DNA of 64,000 nt from Takakia lepidozioides (taxonomy: Eukaryota; Streptophyta; Takakiopsida; Takakiales; Takakiaceae): contig CM060731.1 of NCBI GenBank assembly GCA_030704615.1, positions 6,758,001 through 6,822,000 on the forward strand, in the 5' to 3' direction. Every line of letters begins with the position of its first letter. Positions within the stretch are counted from its first letter, which is position 1. This document shows, piece by piece, positions 11,301-22,978 of this stretch. Below the pieces are notes generated by a model. It ran no database searches and had not been told where the DNA came from. It saw only the letters and a program-made list of their open reading frames with translations. The position numbers and the translations under genes were made by a program.

Positions 11301-12852
11301 TTGGCTGCAAATACATTAATGACAATTTGTCGGAGAACTTCATCCGACATTCGAAATTACATGTAGGGGTGCCTATCTTGTTTGTGTAAAATAAGAACGG
11401 ATCTTTACGCATGTGTGTAGATTATAACGCCCTCAACAGGGTCATAATTAAGAATTGTTATCTGTTACCGCTACTTTTTGGATTTTTCGAACAAATTGGA
11501 CAAGCAAAAGTTTTCACAAAAATCAACTTAAGAGGAGCATATCGTCTTGTACGGATAAAATAAGGAGATGAATGAAAAACAAATTTTCGAACAAGGTATG
11601 GACATTTTGAATGCAATCTTATGTCATTCGGTCTTACAAATGCTCCAACAATTTTCCAACATGTGATGAATGACATTTTTGAGAAATTTCTAGACGATTT
11701 TTGTGGTCATTTATTTGGATGACATCTTGATATTCTCACAAAACGAAGAGGAACGTGGCCGCCATCTGCATTTGGTCCTTGATAAACTACAAGAAAAAAA
11801 AATTATATGTCAAGTTGGAGAAATGTTATTTCCATCGACCCGAAGTAGAATTTTTAGGTTACATTTCAAAGGACTTTTCTATGTATCTCCAGGATCTATA
11901 CGACTCCGAGTTCTTCAAACACGTCACGATCTTCCGGCTGTAGAACATTTTGGCTTCAATGAAACAATCGAGTTGGTATCCAGAGATTATTGGTGGTCGC
12001 AAATGTGGAAACTAGTGAAAGAATTTATAAACTCTTACGACACGTGTGCTAGAGCGAAGGCACCACGACACCGATCTTACGACCTTCTTCAACATCGTTT
12101 AACAAAAATGACACACTTCGTTTCATGTAACAAGACAGTTATAGGCGAGGAGACTATTAAACTCTTCTTCGATAACATCTACTGCATTCATGGACTCCCG
12201 GACGACATCGTATCTGATCGAGGACCACAATTCATATCAAATTTTTGGAGAGAGTTATTTCGTACATTATTTCAACATCTCTATAACTCATCACCCACAG
12301 ACTGATGGTCAAACCGAACGCGTAAATCAAATTTTGAGGCAATATCTTCGTTGTTGATAATTTGGATGAATCTTATGTCATTGGCCAAGTTTGCCTACAA
12401 CAACACCATACATTCGTCAACCAAGCAGACTTTATTTTTCTCTAATTATGATCATTATCCTCGAGCAAACCCTCTCCACATGAAGACTGTCGGAAGCCCT
12501 GCTGCAGAAAAACTACCCAAATTCAAGGTCGGAGATAGTGTGTGTATGGCTCTTTCAATGGAATATACAAACAACACGACCATCAAGGAAGTTGGACTAT
12601 CAACGCCCAATGCTATTTAAAATTACTCATCAAGTTAATCCGGTCGATTTTTGCCTTGAACTTCCATGTAGTATGTGCATCTATCCAGTCTTTCATGTCT
12701 TATTATTAGAGCTATGTCATCACTCGAGTATCACCGGGAGAGCTTTCGCACCACCTCTCCCAATCGAAGTCAATCATGAAGTCAAATACGAAGTTGACAA
12801 AATCTTTGACTCTCGCATCAAGCATGAACGACTCGAATATTTTATACATTAA
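11300..12852 (+). pseudogene. Family B RT, integrase and chromodomain remnant (copy B1)
   Basis: Plus-strand pol. RT motifs appear as LRMCVDYNALN (about 11400), TKINLRGAY (about 11515) and [19 protein letters not shown] (about 11620). The catalytic [10 protein letters not shown] is at 11704-11740. RNase H is largely missing. Integrase follows with a degraded HHCC region (about 11945-12060) and LPDDIVSDRGPQF (about 12195). A C-terminal chromodomain begins HEVKYEVDKIFDSRI (12776 on) and is stopped by TAA at the codon where chromodomains have the W of the HWKGY block. At least four frameshifts separate the pieces. Family B is therefore also a chromovirus-like lineage, distinct from family A. Confidence 0.75.
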
Positions 12853-13574
12853 AAATGCTATGACACTAACGAACGAACGTGAGAACCGTTATCCAACCGT
12901 TCCAATGCACCTGACATCAAAGTCCAAGAGTTCCACCAACGTCATTCTCAGAAACGAAAGTCCACACGTCAATAGGACGTCATGACGATGATATCAGCCA
13001 AATTAGCTTCAAGGTGAAGACTGGTGCACCTGATACACGCTGAAAGGGGAGGGGGGGAGGGGGGCACCACACATCATAAGTATATATAGCTTTACTTCGA
13101 GCACCCTTGCATCTTGTATTGGCAACATGGAGTCACAAGAATCTGATTCGCATGAGGAGTTGTCCCTTACACAACTACCAGACTTGTCATTCTGATTCTC
13201 TCAACCTTTGACATTACGACGACGTCCTCGAGACAACGGGTCTCCGGTGCGACGTACACTTCCTCGTCTAAACCCCGTATGACGGTAAGTGGAACTTACT
13301 CGATGTCTGATAATTTTGTTGGAGGTTGAGGTTTCAAATCCCGAGGGATAACGAGATTATGTTTGAGCTGACAGTTTTGAAGATGAGAATGCTCAAATCA
13401 CTGCGTGGTCTCGATTCCCAAGTTCATGGCATTGCAGGGACCTATGAATCATTGAGTTAAGAATGAAGAGTAGAATACTTGGCAAGTATCATTTGCCAAA
13501 TTTTGGACTTCCTTCAACTCTAAGCAAGTCCAAGATTTTACCGCTCCTCGAGAAACTCGCTAGAGGAGGGGTGA
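12853..13574 (+). other. Family B 3' non-coding region with polypurine tract
   Basis: Non-coding stretch between the chromodomain and the LTR, recurring in reverse at 14225-14990 and 36500-37030. It ends with the purine run AGAGGAGGGGTGA directly before the LTR, a good polypurine tract for plus-strand priming. A G-rich tract lies near 13046-13064. Confidence 0.65.
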
Positions 13575-14069
13575 TGTCATGGACATAGCCCAAAAACATC
13601 TAGCAAGAGCCTACAAACTTCTAGAAACTTCCAAAATATTTTAGAACCTTCCAGAACATTTCATCTAATATTCAAGTATTTCCCAGGACATTCTAAGAAC
13701 TTTTTGGAACCTTCTAAGAATCCGAACTATCTAGAGGGCTCCATGGCGGTGATGAAGCTTCTTATGAAACATCTCTTAACTAGAGAAGCTTATCAAGAAA
13801 CAACATTTGGTTGGAAAAACTTCCTAAGAAAGTTCCTAGATAGCTAGTATATATAGGAGGTGAGACTGGGAACTCCTCATTCTCCCCAACACAAGTCTTG
13901 CTCGGTACAAGTAGACTCTACGCTTGGTCTTGATCATGTATTTTCTTATTTTATAAAGTCCATCTTCATTCTTGTTTATGCATCGTGTCTTGCTCGGACC
14001 CCATTGATCTCATTGCCCAGTCTAGTCTTATTCATTGTATTCGAATCAGTTAATCATTTGTCCTTGACA
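13575..14069 (+). repeat. Family B 3' LTR, plus strand (B1)
   Basis: Starts TGTCATGGACATAGCCC after a polypurine tract and ends TCCTTGACA, 495 bp with TGTCA/TGACA inverted ends. A TATA-like CTAGTATATATAGGAG occurs near 13843-13860. Its end is joined directly to an inverted partial LTR at 14070. Confidence 0.82.
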
Positions 14070-14990
14070 CTATGGAGCCTTCAGATTTCTAGAAGTTTCT
14101 GGAATGTTCTGGAAGGTTCTAGAGATTTTGGAAAATACTGGAAGTTTATGGATGGTTGTGGATTTTAACAGTTTTTAGAAGGTTCCTTGATTCTGCTAGA
14201 TGTTTGTGGGCTATGTCCGTGACCTCACCCCTCCTTGAGCGTCGAGGAGCGGTAACATTCTTGGACTTGCTTAGAGTTGAAGGAAATCCAAAATTCGACG
14301 AATGGTACTTGTCAAATATTATGTTATTTGATCTTGACTTAAATGATTCATAGGTCTACGCAACCAAGGATAGTGTCCAACACCATGAACTTGGGACCAC
14401 GCAGTGATTTGAACATTTTGACTTTTAAACTACATTCAAATATGCATGATTTTGTTGCCCTTAGGGTTTGAAGCCTCAACCTCCAACAATATTATCAGAC
14501 ATCGAGTATGTTCCATTTGCATTCGCACGGGATCTAGACGAGGAAATATGCATCGCATTGGAGATCCATCATTTTGAGGACGTCGTCGTGATATCGAAGG
14601 TTGTGAGAGTCAGTATGGCTGGTTTGGTAGTTGTGTAAACGACAGCTCTTATGAATTTAATTCTTGTGACTTCATGCTGCCAATGCAATACAAGATGCAA
14701 CGCTACTCGAAGTATAACTATAATGTGTGGTGTTCCTTATCTTTAACGTGTGTCAGGTGCACCGAATGTGAAGTCTTTATCTTGAAGCTAACTTTGCTGA
14801 CATCATAGTCATGATGCCTTATTAACATGTGGATTTTAGCTTATGTGGATGGTGTTGGTGAAACTCTTGAACTTTGTCAGGTGTATTGGTAAGATTAGAT
14901 GACGGTTCCCACGGTCGTTCACTAATATCATAACGTTTCTAGTATATAAGATAATTGGGGGGTCCACTCTTCATAGAAATATACCTATCA
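14070..14990 (-). pseudogene. Inverted family B 3' end (partial LTR plus 3' non-coding)
   Basis: On the minus strand this holds the 3' non-coding region (14990 down to 14225) with purine tract AAGGAGGGGTGA, followed by the first 155 bp of an LTR (14224-14070). It is a mirror image of 13010-13730. The arrangement is two family B 3' ends facing each other, with the minus LTR truncated at the junction. No coding sequence is recognisable. Confidence 0.65.
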
Positions 14991-15904
14991 CGTGCGTTCA
15001 TCACCTAATTAAAAATACCCCTGCATATAAGTTGTTTAATGATTTTAACGCATATCTATATTCTAAAAGACTCTAATGTACAGATATATAAACTTATAGT
15101 TACAAAATAAATTAATCTTTTTTATATATATATAATTTTTTCTACTATTAAAAAATACCATTATATGTAAATTATAATTATAATAGGGCAGGGATGGGAA
15201 TAGCGCAGACAAAAACGCAGAAAGGGATGGCGGTGACCCGCAAGGGATTTTAATTTTGACAAAAAAATTGTTGATTGAAGATTGAACCCACAACCTATTA
15301 CTTATCAATCACACTCCTTATCAATGTAAAAGGTCCTCAACTCTCGCATCAAACATGGACGGCTCGAGTATTTTATCCTGGGGATCCACTCACCCAATTT
15401 GTACCAGCCATGTGCGTGCACAGAAGGAGGATTTTTAAAACCCCTCCATATACATATTATACATACATGAAGAGATTTTCGCTCTTTTGTAAAATAAAAA
15501 TCTTTCATACAATAGATATATAAATGCTTCTCATTGTTTGATAATTGGGACTTGAATGCGGGCACGTGTGGTTGTGGCGGGGCCCGCAGGTGGCACAGGG
15601 GGTCGCGCAGGGTGGGGCGACCCCTACCCGGCGGGTTTAGTCTGCTCGGGTGAGCCGCCCCGGGGCGCGCGCAGTGGAAGCGAGTCTGTTGGGCCCACAA
15701 AACACCTGAAGATATGTAAATAAATAAATAATTATTTCAGGGGTTTGCAGAAAGCAGCGGCTAGTGTGATGGTAAAGAGCAACTTGTGACGAACATGAGG
15801 TTTGCTGTTCAAGTCCTGGCATATGACATTGTGATGGTAATGTGTGTTAATTATAAATGTATATTTTGTTTGAGGAGGGTCTGAAGGATGGAGTTAGGTG
15901 CTCA
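14991..15904. other. Mosaic AT-rich and GC-rich interval with short repeat scraps
   Basis: The AT-rich part (15060-15190) has no gene. At 15337-15378 a plus-strand scrap matches the family B chromodomain (SRIKHGRLEYF). On the minus strand near 15270-15325, and on the plus strand near 15760-15830, there are tRNA-like internal promoter boxes (GGTTCAATCTTC and GTTCAAGTCC), suggesting fragments of tRNA-derived SINEs. The part at 15550-15680 is markedly GC-rich. Nothing here supports a gene. Confidence 0.45.
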
Positions 15905-16205
15905 CCAGTTGGAGTCCGTCGTCAGTCAGTAAGCTCGTCAATCGCCAGTCTGCTAGTGAATCCGCTCGCTAGTCTGTCGAACTGAGTCAGTCCGCTCGCC
16001 AATCGTCTGTCTGCTGGTCAGACCACTCGTCAATCGCCAGTATGCTGGTCAGTCCGTTCGTCAATCACCAGTCTGCTAGTCAGTCCCGCTCGCCAATCGT
16101 CAGTCCGCTCGCCAGTCCGCCGGTCTGTCCGCTCGCCACTCGCCACTTGCTCGCCAGTCTGCTGGTCAGTCCGCTCACCAGTTGGAGTCAGTCTGTTGAG
16201 GGTTT
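15905..16205 (+). repeat. Degenerate minisatellite (CGCTCGCCAATCGTCAGTCTG type)
   Basis: Roughly ten imperfect units of about 30 bp built from the words CAGTC, CGCTCGCCA and TGCTGGTCAGT. It ends near 16205 in GAGGGTTTGGCCAGTCC. No coding meaning is seen. Confidence 0.7.
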
Positions 16206-16431
16206 GGCCAGTCCGCTAGAAGGTCCGCCGCCGTTAAAGAACTAGGACTTAGAAAAAATTCAGAATCTAGACCCGGTGAAAGGGGGGTGGGTTCATGAGC
16301 TCACCCCATGGGCCGTACTGGCGGGGCCCATAGGTGCATTCAAGACCCAATTATTAAAAAAATGAGAGGCTATATAAATACTGCAAGAGATTTGACTTCA
16401 TGATTGACTTCGACTAGTGGGTGTCACGGAC
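16206..16431. other. Unassigned spacer before family B copy B2
   Basis: Nothing gene-like. The end (about 16395-16428) resembles a minus-strand scrap of the family B integrase tail, sharing TTCATGATTGACTTC with 37108-37122. Confidence 0.4.
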
Positions 16432-16631
16432 ATAGACCAGATGAACTTACCAAGAGCAATTACCAGAAGTTATCAAGTTATCAAAAGTTACCATGATTTA
16501 TCATGATTTACCATGAATTACCGAGATACCATAAGTTATCAAATTACTGAGAATAACACAAGAAACTGCTCAAGAAGCTTCCTTGGTTGAGAAAGCTTCT
16601 CAGGAGACTTCCATTGGCTGGGGAAGCTTTT

Positions 16632-17459
16632 CACTACAACAGATTGCGGTAGTTATGACTGCCAAACCGTGGTAGTCATGGTTTTCTTGACTTTGACCAT
16701 GACTGTACCATGTTTTTATATGAAATTGACATCCTGCAGTCGTTCATACAACTGTAGTCATATAAACGACTATCTAAGTAGTCGTCTGTATGACTACAAG
16801 GATCCGGAATGGACAGAAGGCTGGTCAACGGCAATTAACCAGATTTAGCTCACCATTCATAGTTATTTCCATGACTACAGTGTACATGGATGAGGTTACA
16901 TAGTCATGATGACTAGTGGGGATTTTGTAATTTGGTGTGTATAATACAATTAAAACACCAAATGATCACATGAATAACTAATGGGTGTATTGGTTAGCAG
17001 GTAGTGAACTATAACTCTTATAGTAAAGAGGTTGCAGGTTCAAACTCTTCTAAGTACAATCAAATGGATAAGATGGCCCTAGGGTTAATAGGCGAGCTAG
17101 GGACGTGGTACCCTAGATGGACTGTCACGTGGTTTTTTCATTATTATAAATGCATTATGCCACGTGGCACAATGCGGTGCGACGCGGCGTCTCACATAGT
17201 TTTTTAATTTAATTTAATTTGTTTTAATCAATTGCGTCTCGCCACGTGATGCGGCAGTGGCGACTACAGTATGGTATATATGACTGCAGTGAGAGATATC
17301 ACTTGGTTTATCTGACTGTAGTCATCCGGACCGTACCATCATGTACTCATTGTATTCACTTGGTTTGCACGACTTACAGTCATAGAAGTCATATGTACCG
17401 TTTATGACTGTAGAATAGTCATATATATACAGTCATAAATACCGCGATCTGTTGTAGTG
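16632..17459. mobile_element. Non-autonomous CACTA (EnSpm-type) DNA transposon
   Basis: The 828 bp element has terminal inverted repeats starting CACTACAACAGATTGCGG (16632-16649), with one mismatch to the right end (17442-17459). A 3-bp duplication TTT lies on both sides (16629-16631, 17460-17462). Many subterminal copies of the motif GACTGTAGTCAT and relatives occur in both orientations, as expected for transposase-binding repeats of CACTA elements. It interrupts a family B LTR, whose two halves resume across it. No transposase is encoded. An internal segment at 16983-17055 has tRNA-like A and B boxes (TGGTTAGCAGG, GGTTCAAACTC). Confidence 0.88.
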
Positions 17460-20308
17460 TTTCATGAGACTTCCTTTTGTTGAGGAAGCTTCTTAGGAGA
17501 CTTCCTCTGGTTGAGGAAGTTTCTCAAGAGACTTCTCTTGGTTGGGGAAGCTTCTTATGAAACTTCCTAGTAGCTAGTATATATAGGAGGCGAGACTGGA
17601 CACTCCTCAGTCTTGCCAAATGTCAGTACACTAAGCGAATTCATCACCCAAGTCATCGCGTGCGACAATCGTTTGTTCGAAAGACGTCAAGAAAGGCGAT
17701 CCGGATGGTCGACGACACATCATGTCGCTACTACTACGACACCAAATACCACGATCCATCAGACATCCGGTAGTGATCTTATGCAAATTGATGTTGTTCG
17801 ATTCAAGCCATTGACGCAACAAAAAAAACAAAGACGGCGCTTGAATGACTATGTCTCTATTACGGAGAAAAATATTACACAGCACTAAACTGCCCCAACA
17901 AGAGAAAATTCAAAGCTCGGGGCACAACTTCAGTGTTGGGTACGGCGAAGTCGGAAAATGAAGATGTCCAGTCACAGTAGGGACCATGCGACTGGATACC
18001 ACCAATTCCTCACTTGAAAAATGTCTTTTACTACCTCTAGACCATACACCTTGCTACACAATTCCTATAAAAATCAGAGCGCAAAATCAAGACATCTCCA
18101 TAGAAGCACGTTGGATTCAAAGGCTTCAACTTGTTTTATTGATAAAGACTTTGCGAAGCAAGACAATCTAATGTTTATAAAGCAGAAAAAAATTTCGGCT
18201 CCTGTTGAAGTCATCGAGGGACGACCACTAGCATCAGGGAACGTTGACCATGAAACTCGACCCCTCGAAGTAAAACTCGAAGATCAGGTATCGTAAATTG
18301 ATTTCAACGTCATCCAATCTCCTCCGAACCCTGTGATCCTTGGGCTCCCCTGGTTTGTGCTACACAACCCTGACATCGACTGACGATTGTGAAAAAAAAT
18401 TGTGAGACGAAAATGTAAGAACACCAAGGATGATTTTTCTTGATTTCTTGGAGCTATGGCCTTCATGAGAACAACAAAGAAGGACACGACATTTGCGATT
18501 TATGCGATTCCGATCAACACAACAACAGACCAAGGTACTTCAACATTACTCATTTAATATCAAGATTTCAAGGATGTCTTCGAGAAGAAAAATGTAGACA
18601 TGTTGTCGGAACATCGACCTTATGATTGTGCAATCGAGTTGCAAGAAGGAGCCCAACCACCATTCGGGTCAATTTCTAAATATTTATCTTAGACAGAGTC
18701 GGCTGCTTTACGTGAATACATTGATGAGAATTTGTCAAAAATTTCATCCGACATTCAAAATCACCCGCGGGAGCGCCTATCTTATTTGTGAAGAAAAAGG
18801 ACGGGTCGTCACGCATGTGCGTAGTTTATCGATGACTCAACAAAGTCACTATAAAAAATCTTTACCCGTTACTGCTGATTTCCGGACTTCTCGAACAACT
18901 TGGACGAACAAAATTATTTACAAAGATCGACTTGAGAGGAGCTTACAACCTTGTACGAATAAGGAGATAAATGGAAGACTGTTTTTCACACAATGTATGT
19001 GCATTTCAAATATAGTGTTATGCCTTTATGCTCTAGCGATTTTCCAGCATATGGCGAATGACATCTTTCGAGCATTTTTAGATGACTTTATAGTCATCTA
19101 TTTGGATGATATCTTGATATTTTCACAAGACGAAGATGACCATGACAACCATGTACGTTTGGTCCTTGATAAGCTATGAGAAAAAAGATTATATGCCAAA
19201 TTGGAGAAACGTTTTTTCCATCAACCCGAGGTGGAGTTTTGGGGCTACATTATTTCCGACAAGGGAGTTTCGATGGATCAAAAGAAAATACAAACCTTTG
19301 TCGAATGGAATAAGTCGGCATAAGTTCGAGACGTGCAATGTTTTTTGGGAATGGAGTATGTCACTAGCAAGGTTTGATTTTCTTATTACCTACTGCCCCG
19401 GACATCTTCAGGGAAAACCAGATTTTTTTTCGACGATCGTATCTGGCGCCATAAGAAGGGAATGCAACTTTCGACCAATAGAAATCCATCATCTTGAAAC
19501 CAACAAACCTCCAATTGAATACGTTATCCATGTATGTGTTAGAGCAAAAGACCACAACACTGACCTTACAGCCTTTTTCAACCGTTACCCATTCCCAAAG
19601 GTCCATGGTTATCTTTATCATTGGATTTCAGTACGGACTTTACAATCTCTAATGCAAACGATTCAATCATTGTTGATGTGGATCGCTTAACTAAAATAAT
19701 GTCATTTCATTCCATGTAAGACGACTATTACAGGTGAAAAAACTGATCATTAACAACATCTATTGTCTTCATGGACTCCCAAATGATATTGTATCTGATC
19801 GAGGACCACAATTCATATCAAACTTTTGAAGGAGATTATTGCATATATTAAATACAAAGATTAACATCTTTACAACAAATCATCCACAAACTGACGGCCA
19901 AACTGAAAGCATAAATCAAATTTTGGAGCAGTATCTTCGCTGCATAACAAATTATCAACAAGATAATTGGACAGACCTCTTGCAATTGACCGAATTTGCC
20001 TACAACAACATCATACATTCATCAACCAAAGAGACTCCCATTTTTCTCCAATTATGGTCATCATCTTCGAGCAGACCTTCTCCACATGAAGAATGTTGGA
20101 AGCTTTGCTGTAGAAGACCTCGTCACTCATCTTGTTACCATTCAAAAGGAGCTTACGTTCCAACTAGCAGAATGTCAAAATCAATATAAGAAGTATGCAG
20201 ATCGACATCGAAAACTTCAACCCAAATTCAAGGTCGAAGATCCTTTATGGCTCCTTCGACAGAACATACAAATCACGAGACCATCAAGGAAGTTGGATTA
20301 TAAACGCC
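17460..20308 (+). pseudogene. Family B copy B2: LTR remainder, gag, RT, integrase remnants
   Basis: After the LTR remainder (to about 17600, with TAGTATATATAGGAGG) comes a Gag tail (SEFITQVIACDNRLFERRQ, 17630-17880). A protease-region piece follows (SAPVEVIEGRPLASGNVDH, about 18193). RT is broken over several frames, with catalytic [14 protein letters not shown] at 19093-19134. The integrase core is reduced to about 19700-19900 (LPNDIVSDRGPQF at about 19775), then QTDGQTESINQILEQYL (19882) and the C-terminal KFKVEDPLWLLRQNIQ part to 20308. Frameshifts and stops throughout; no function is possible. Confidence 0.72.
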
Positions 20309-20356
20309 TAGTAGTCGTAAGATGAAATGGTTCTTAGTTACACCGGCTTTAGTTGG

Positions 20357-20391
<35 letters not shown>

Positions 20392-20397
20392 CTCTCT
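20309..20397 (-). mobile_element. Short poly(A)-tailed retroposon, minus strand
   Basis: An insert of about 90 bp ending, on this strand, in 32 T residues (20360-20391) and a CT tail. It is flanked by near-identical copies of the target (TATAAACGCC before, TATTAACGCC after). On the minus strand this reads as a sequence with a 3' poly(A) tail, the mark of LINE-driven retroposition. The source sequence is not recognised. Confidence 0.5.
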
Positions 20398-20399
20398 CT

Positions 20400-20407
20400 A
20401 TTAACGC
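20400..20407. repeat. Left target duplication of giant hAT (ATTAACGC)
   Basis: Eight bases identical to 36151-36158. An 8-bp duplication is the rule for hAT transposons. Confidence 0.9.
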
Positions 20408-20646
20408 CATAGTTGCAAATTTGGACGTGACGTGGCGTTGACGCGTCAGCGTCACGTCCGACGTTAGCGACGGACGTGCGTCACGTCACGTCCTAAACCG
20501 ACGTTACTATACATAAATATCTTTATTTTTTTACTTTACTATTTATTATTTACTATGAGAACCGACGTGGCAACCGATGTGGCCTCATTACGTGGTCTTC
20601 ATTAATTATCTGTAAAATTTATATATTATGATTTATATTGTCAATC

Positions 20647-21115
20647 ATGCGACCGTCAACAAAGGTTGGTCGGACAAATTTTATTTATTTATAAATAGGT
20701 GCGACCACCAGAAGGGGGTGGTCGCACATTTTTTCTTATTTTTTAAATGGGTGCGACCACCAGCAGGTGTTGGTCGCAGCATTTTCATTTTTTTTAATAG
20801 GTGCGACCACCACCAGGTGTTGGTCGCAATTTTTTCTTTTTTTTAAAATAGGTGCGACCACCAGCAGGTGGTGATCGCAACTTTTTCATTTTTTTTAAAT
20901 AGGTGCGATCACCAGCAGATGATGGTCGCACATTTTTAATTATTTTTTAAATGGGTGCAACCACCAGCAGGGGATGGTCGCACATTTTTAATTATTTTTT
21001 AAATGGGTGCGACCACCAGTAGGGGATGGTCGCACATTTTTAATTATTTTTTAAATGGGTGCGACCACCAGCCGGTGGTGGTCGCAGACTTTTTTTTTTT
21101 TGTTATTAGGTGCGA
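20647..21115. repeat. Palindromic array 1 (left subterminal, upstream of kinase-like gene)
   Basis: Eight units spaced 49-54 bp (starting near 20700, 20752, 20801, 20852, 20902, 20957, 21008, 21059), after a half-unit at 20647. Each unit is an inverted repeat GTGCGACCACC...GGTGGTCGCAC around a short AGCAGG loop, separated by T-rich and AAATGG linkers. A last variant unit has a wide loop: GTGCGACCGC at 21110 pairs with GCGGTCGCAC at 21159-21168. It ends some 20 bp before the TATA box at 21187. Likely protein-binding sites or cruciform-prone DNA. Confidence 0.9.
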
Positions 21116-21186
21116 CCGCTCCCTTGACACGTGGCGAGGCGTGAATGGGCAGCAGATGCGGTCGCACGTCAGGCCTCTCCAGGCAG

Positions 21187-21194
21187 TATATAAG
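21187..21194 (+). promoter_or_regulatory. TATA box of kinase-like gene
   Basis: TATATAAG in GCAGTATATAAGGGCC, followed about 30 bp later by a pyrimidine-rich start region (CTTTTTTCCCTCTCTG). The first plausible ATG is at 21483. It stands directly after palindromic array 1. Confidence 0.65.
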
Positions 21195-21482
21195 GGCCTA
21201 CCCCTCATTCCCAACCCACTTTTTTCCCTCTCTGAGAGTGCGGTTCTGGGGCTTCTTGGAGTTTGAACTTCGGTGGCTAGGACTGAGCGTGGGGGGGAGG
21301 AGAAAGTGGATTTGTGTGGGAGACGAGTTTCTGCCTTTTTTCCTGGGACTACAGGAGAGTTTGCTTTGGGTACTATACCAATAGAGGGTAAGGAAATTGG
21401 TCTGCTAGTATATAAGGTTATCAATAGTTTGGGTTTAGTTTTCCGTCACGAAGCCGTGTCTATTCCGTAGAGTACTTTCATC

Positions 21483-22686
21483 ATGTCCGGAAACGTTGCT
21501 TCGAACGCAGTGTCAGGGGGTTCCTCGGGAAGTGGGCATAAAGGTAGGAAGCGTAAACATGCACATGAACGAGATAGTCAGGTCAACAAAAAAGACTATC
21601 CAAGCGCAGAGGCCGCGAAGGTGGTGAAGCAAGTAGTGCTGGATTATTTGAAGGACAATGACATAATGCGTTTGAATCTTTTGTATGTCCGACATGGGAA
21701 TGAGGGGTTCCTTAGATTCCAGCACAATATGAAGATGAGAATGAGGGAGGCTTTGGCCGGGGATGAATGGGAGGAGGACATGGCGAAGTTCCAGTTCACG
21801 AAATGGATGGAGGACCGGGCCCATGATGCCACATGGAATCTGAGGCAAACCATAGACAAGTTTGTTACGAGAACACCTGTAGCTGAACTTCAGAGGAGGA
21901 GTTGTTTGTGCTTGTGGATTGGTGGACTGACATGGCAAAGGCCCACGCCAAATGACGTACAAAACCACTCCCAGAGAAGGCAGGGTCCTCGTCCATGGAT
22001 GCGGCATTGAACGTGAGATACATATCCACAAACGCACAGGTACAACAACTCGACGCGCCCAAACAGGGAGGGTATGGTACAATTCGGAGGGTTAGAATTG
22101 TTGGGGATCATTCATTCCTCCATCTTGGGAGCTAGCAAGGAAAACGCCCAGGGAAACAAATGTTGAGCTTGCCAAAGTCTAACATAACAATGAGGCGTTG
22201 GCTGTAAAGTTCCATCATTTCGGCATCATAAAGTATTTTGCGTTGCATCCACGTCGAAATGAAGGTTACACACATTAGTAGAATGGGGGGACCATACGAT
22301 CATGGTTGAGTATTGACAGGAAATGGGGGAATGATCGGGATAATAGGGAGTTAATGGAACGACGGGGGACGGAGCAGGAAATGCAGGAGATCAACCGACT
22401 GGTTCGATTCCGACAGAATCGCATCCAATTGGCATGGGCGCTTTTGCACATCATGCTCAACGTCCATAATCACCACCTCTTGCACAACGACATGTCCCCC
22501 GACAACATCTTGTTGCATTTTCTACAATGGTCTGAAGATGTGTACATCGGGGTATGTGATTAGGGGATGGCCTCCACGACGGATGACCCAAAAACCACGT
22601 TGTACATTTTCGAGAGCAGAGACAAGATGATAAAGACTCTCGCACATAGATGGTGGATTGCACCTGAAATTGCAAATTGTTCATAA
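21483..22686 (+). pseudogene. Protein-kinase-like cargo gene, broken
   Basis: The first segment (21483-22010) starts MSGNVASNAVSGG, has a basic nuclear-signal-like GRKRKHAHERD, and a region with YVRHGNEGFLRFQHNMKMR. After a degenerate 300 bp, a second frame (about 22285-22686) carries kinase catalytic-lobe motifs. The catalytic loop is HNDMSPDN (22483 on), in which HRD is HND but Asp and the downstream Asn remain. The DFG-like position reads CD-stop-GMA (the TAG at 22561 probably replaced TGG). The APE motif occurs as RWWIAPE (22651-22668). The glycine loop and lysine are not visible. The HND and D-W-G variants suggest a divergent or inactive kinase family. It is read away from the left end of the hAT, from its own TATA box. 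Sequence related to its C-terminus may extend to 22978. Confidence 0.6.
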
Positions 22687-22978
22687 TGTAGCCAACAATC
22701 AGTCAGATGGCACACCTCGTAGGCCCCCTCTAACCGTGCCAATCAGAGACCTTTGCAATTGGAAAGATAGCCCAGACAATAAATGGGGGTAACACGTTCG
22801 ATGCAAGTCTGTTCAACGATATGTCTACTGGAACCTGTTTTGCTTCCGCTCTGGAAAAATTGTGTGTAGACACAGTAGAGTTGCGGTACAAACTATAAAA
22901 TGTTGTGAAGCGTTTCATGACGGGGCTATTCAATTGGCCTGAGCCCAAAAATTGCTGGAGGATGGATAGAAACTTGTA

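Noticed and set aside
20647-21115. CRISPR-like array of palindromic repeats
   Set aside because: Regular palindromes with spacer-like gaps, but the gaps are low-complexity T/A-rich linkers that resemble each other, there are no cas genes, and the context is a plant nuclear transposon.
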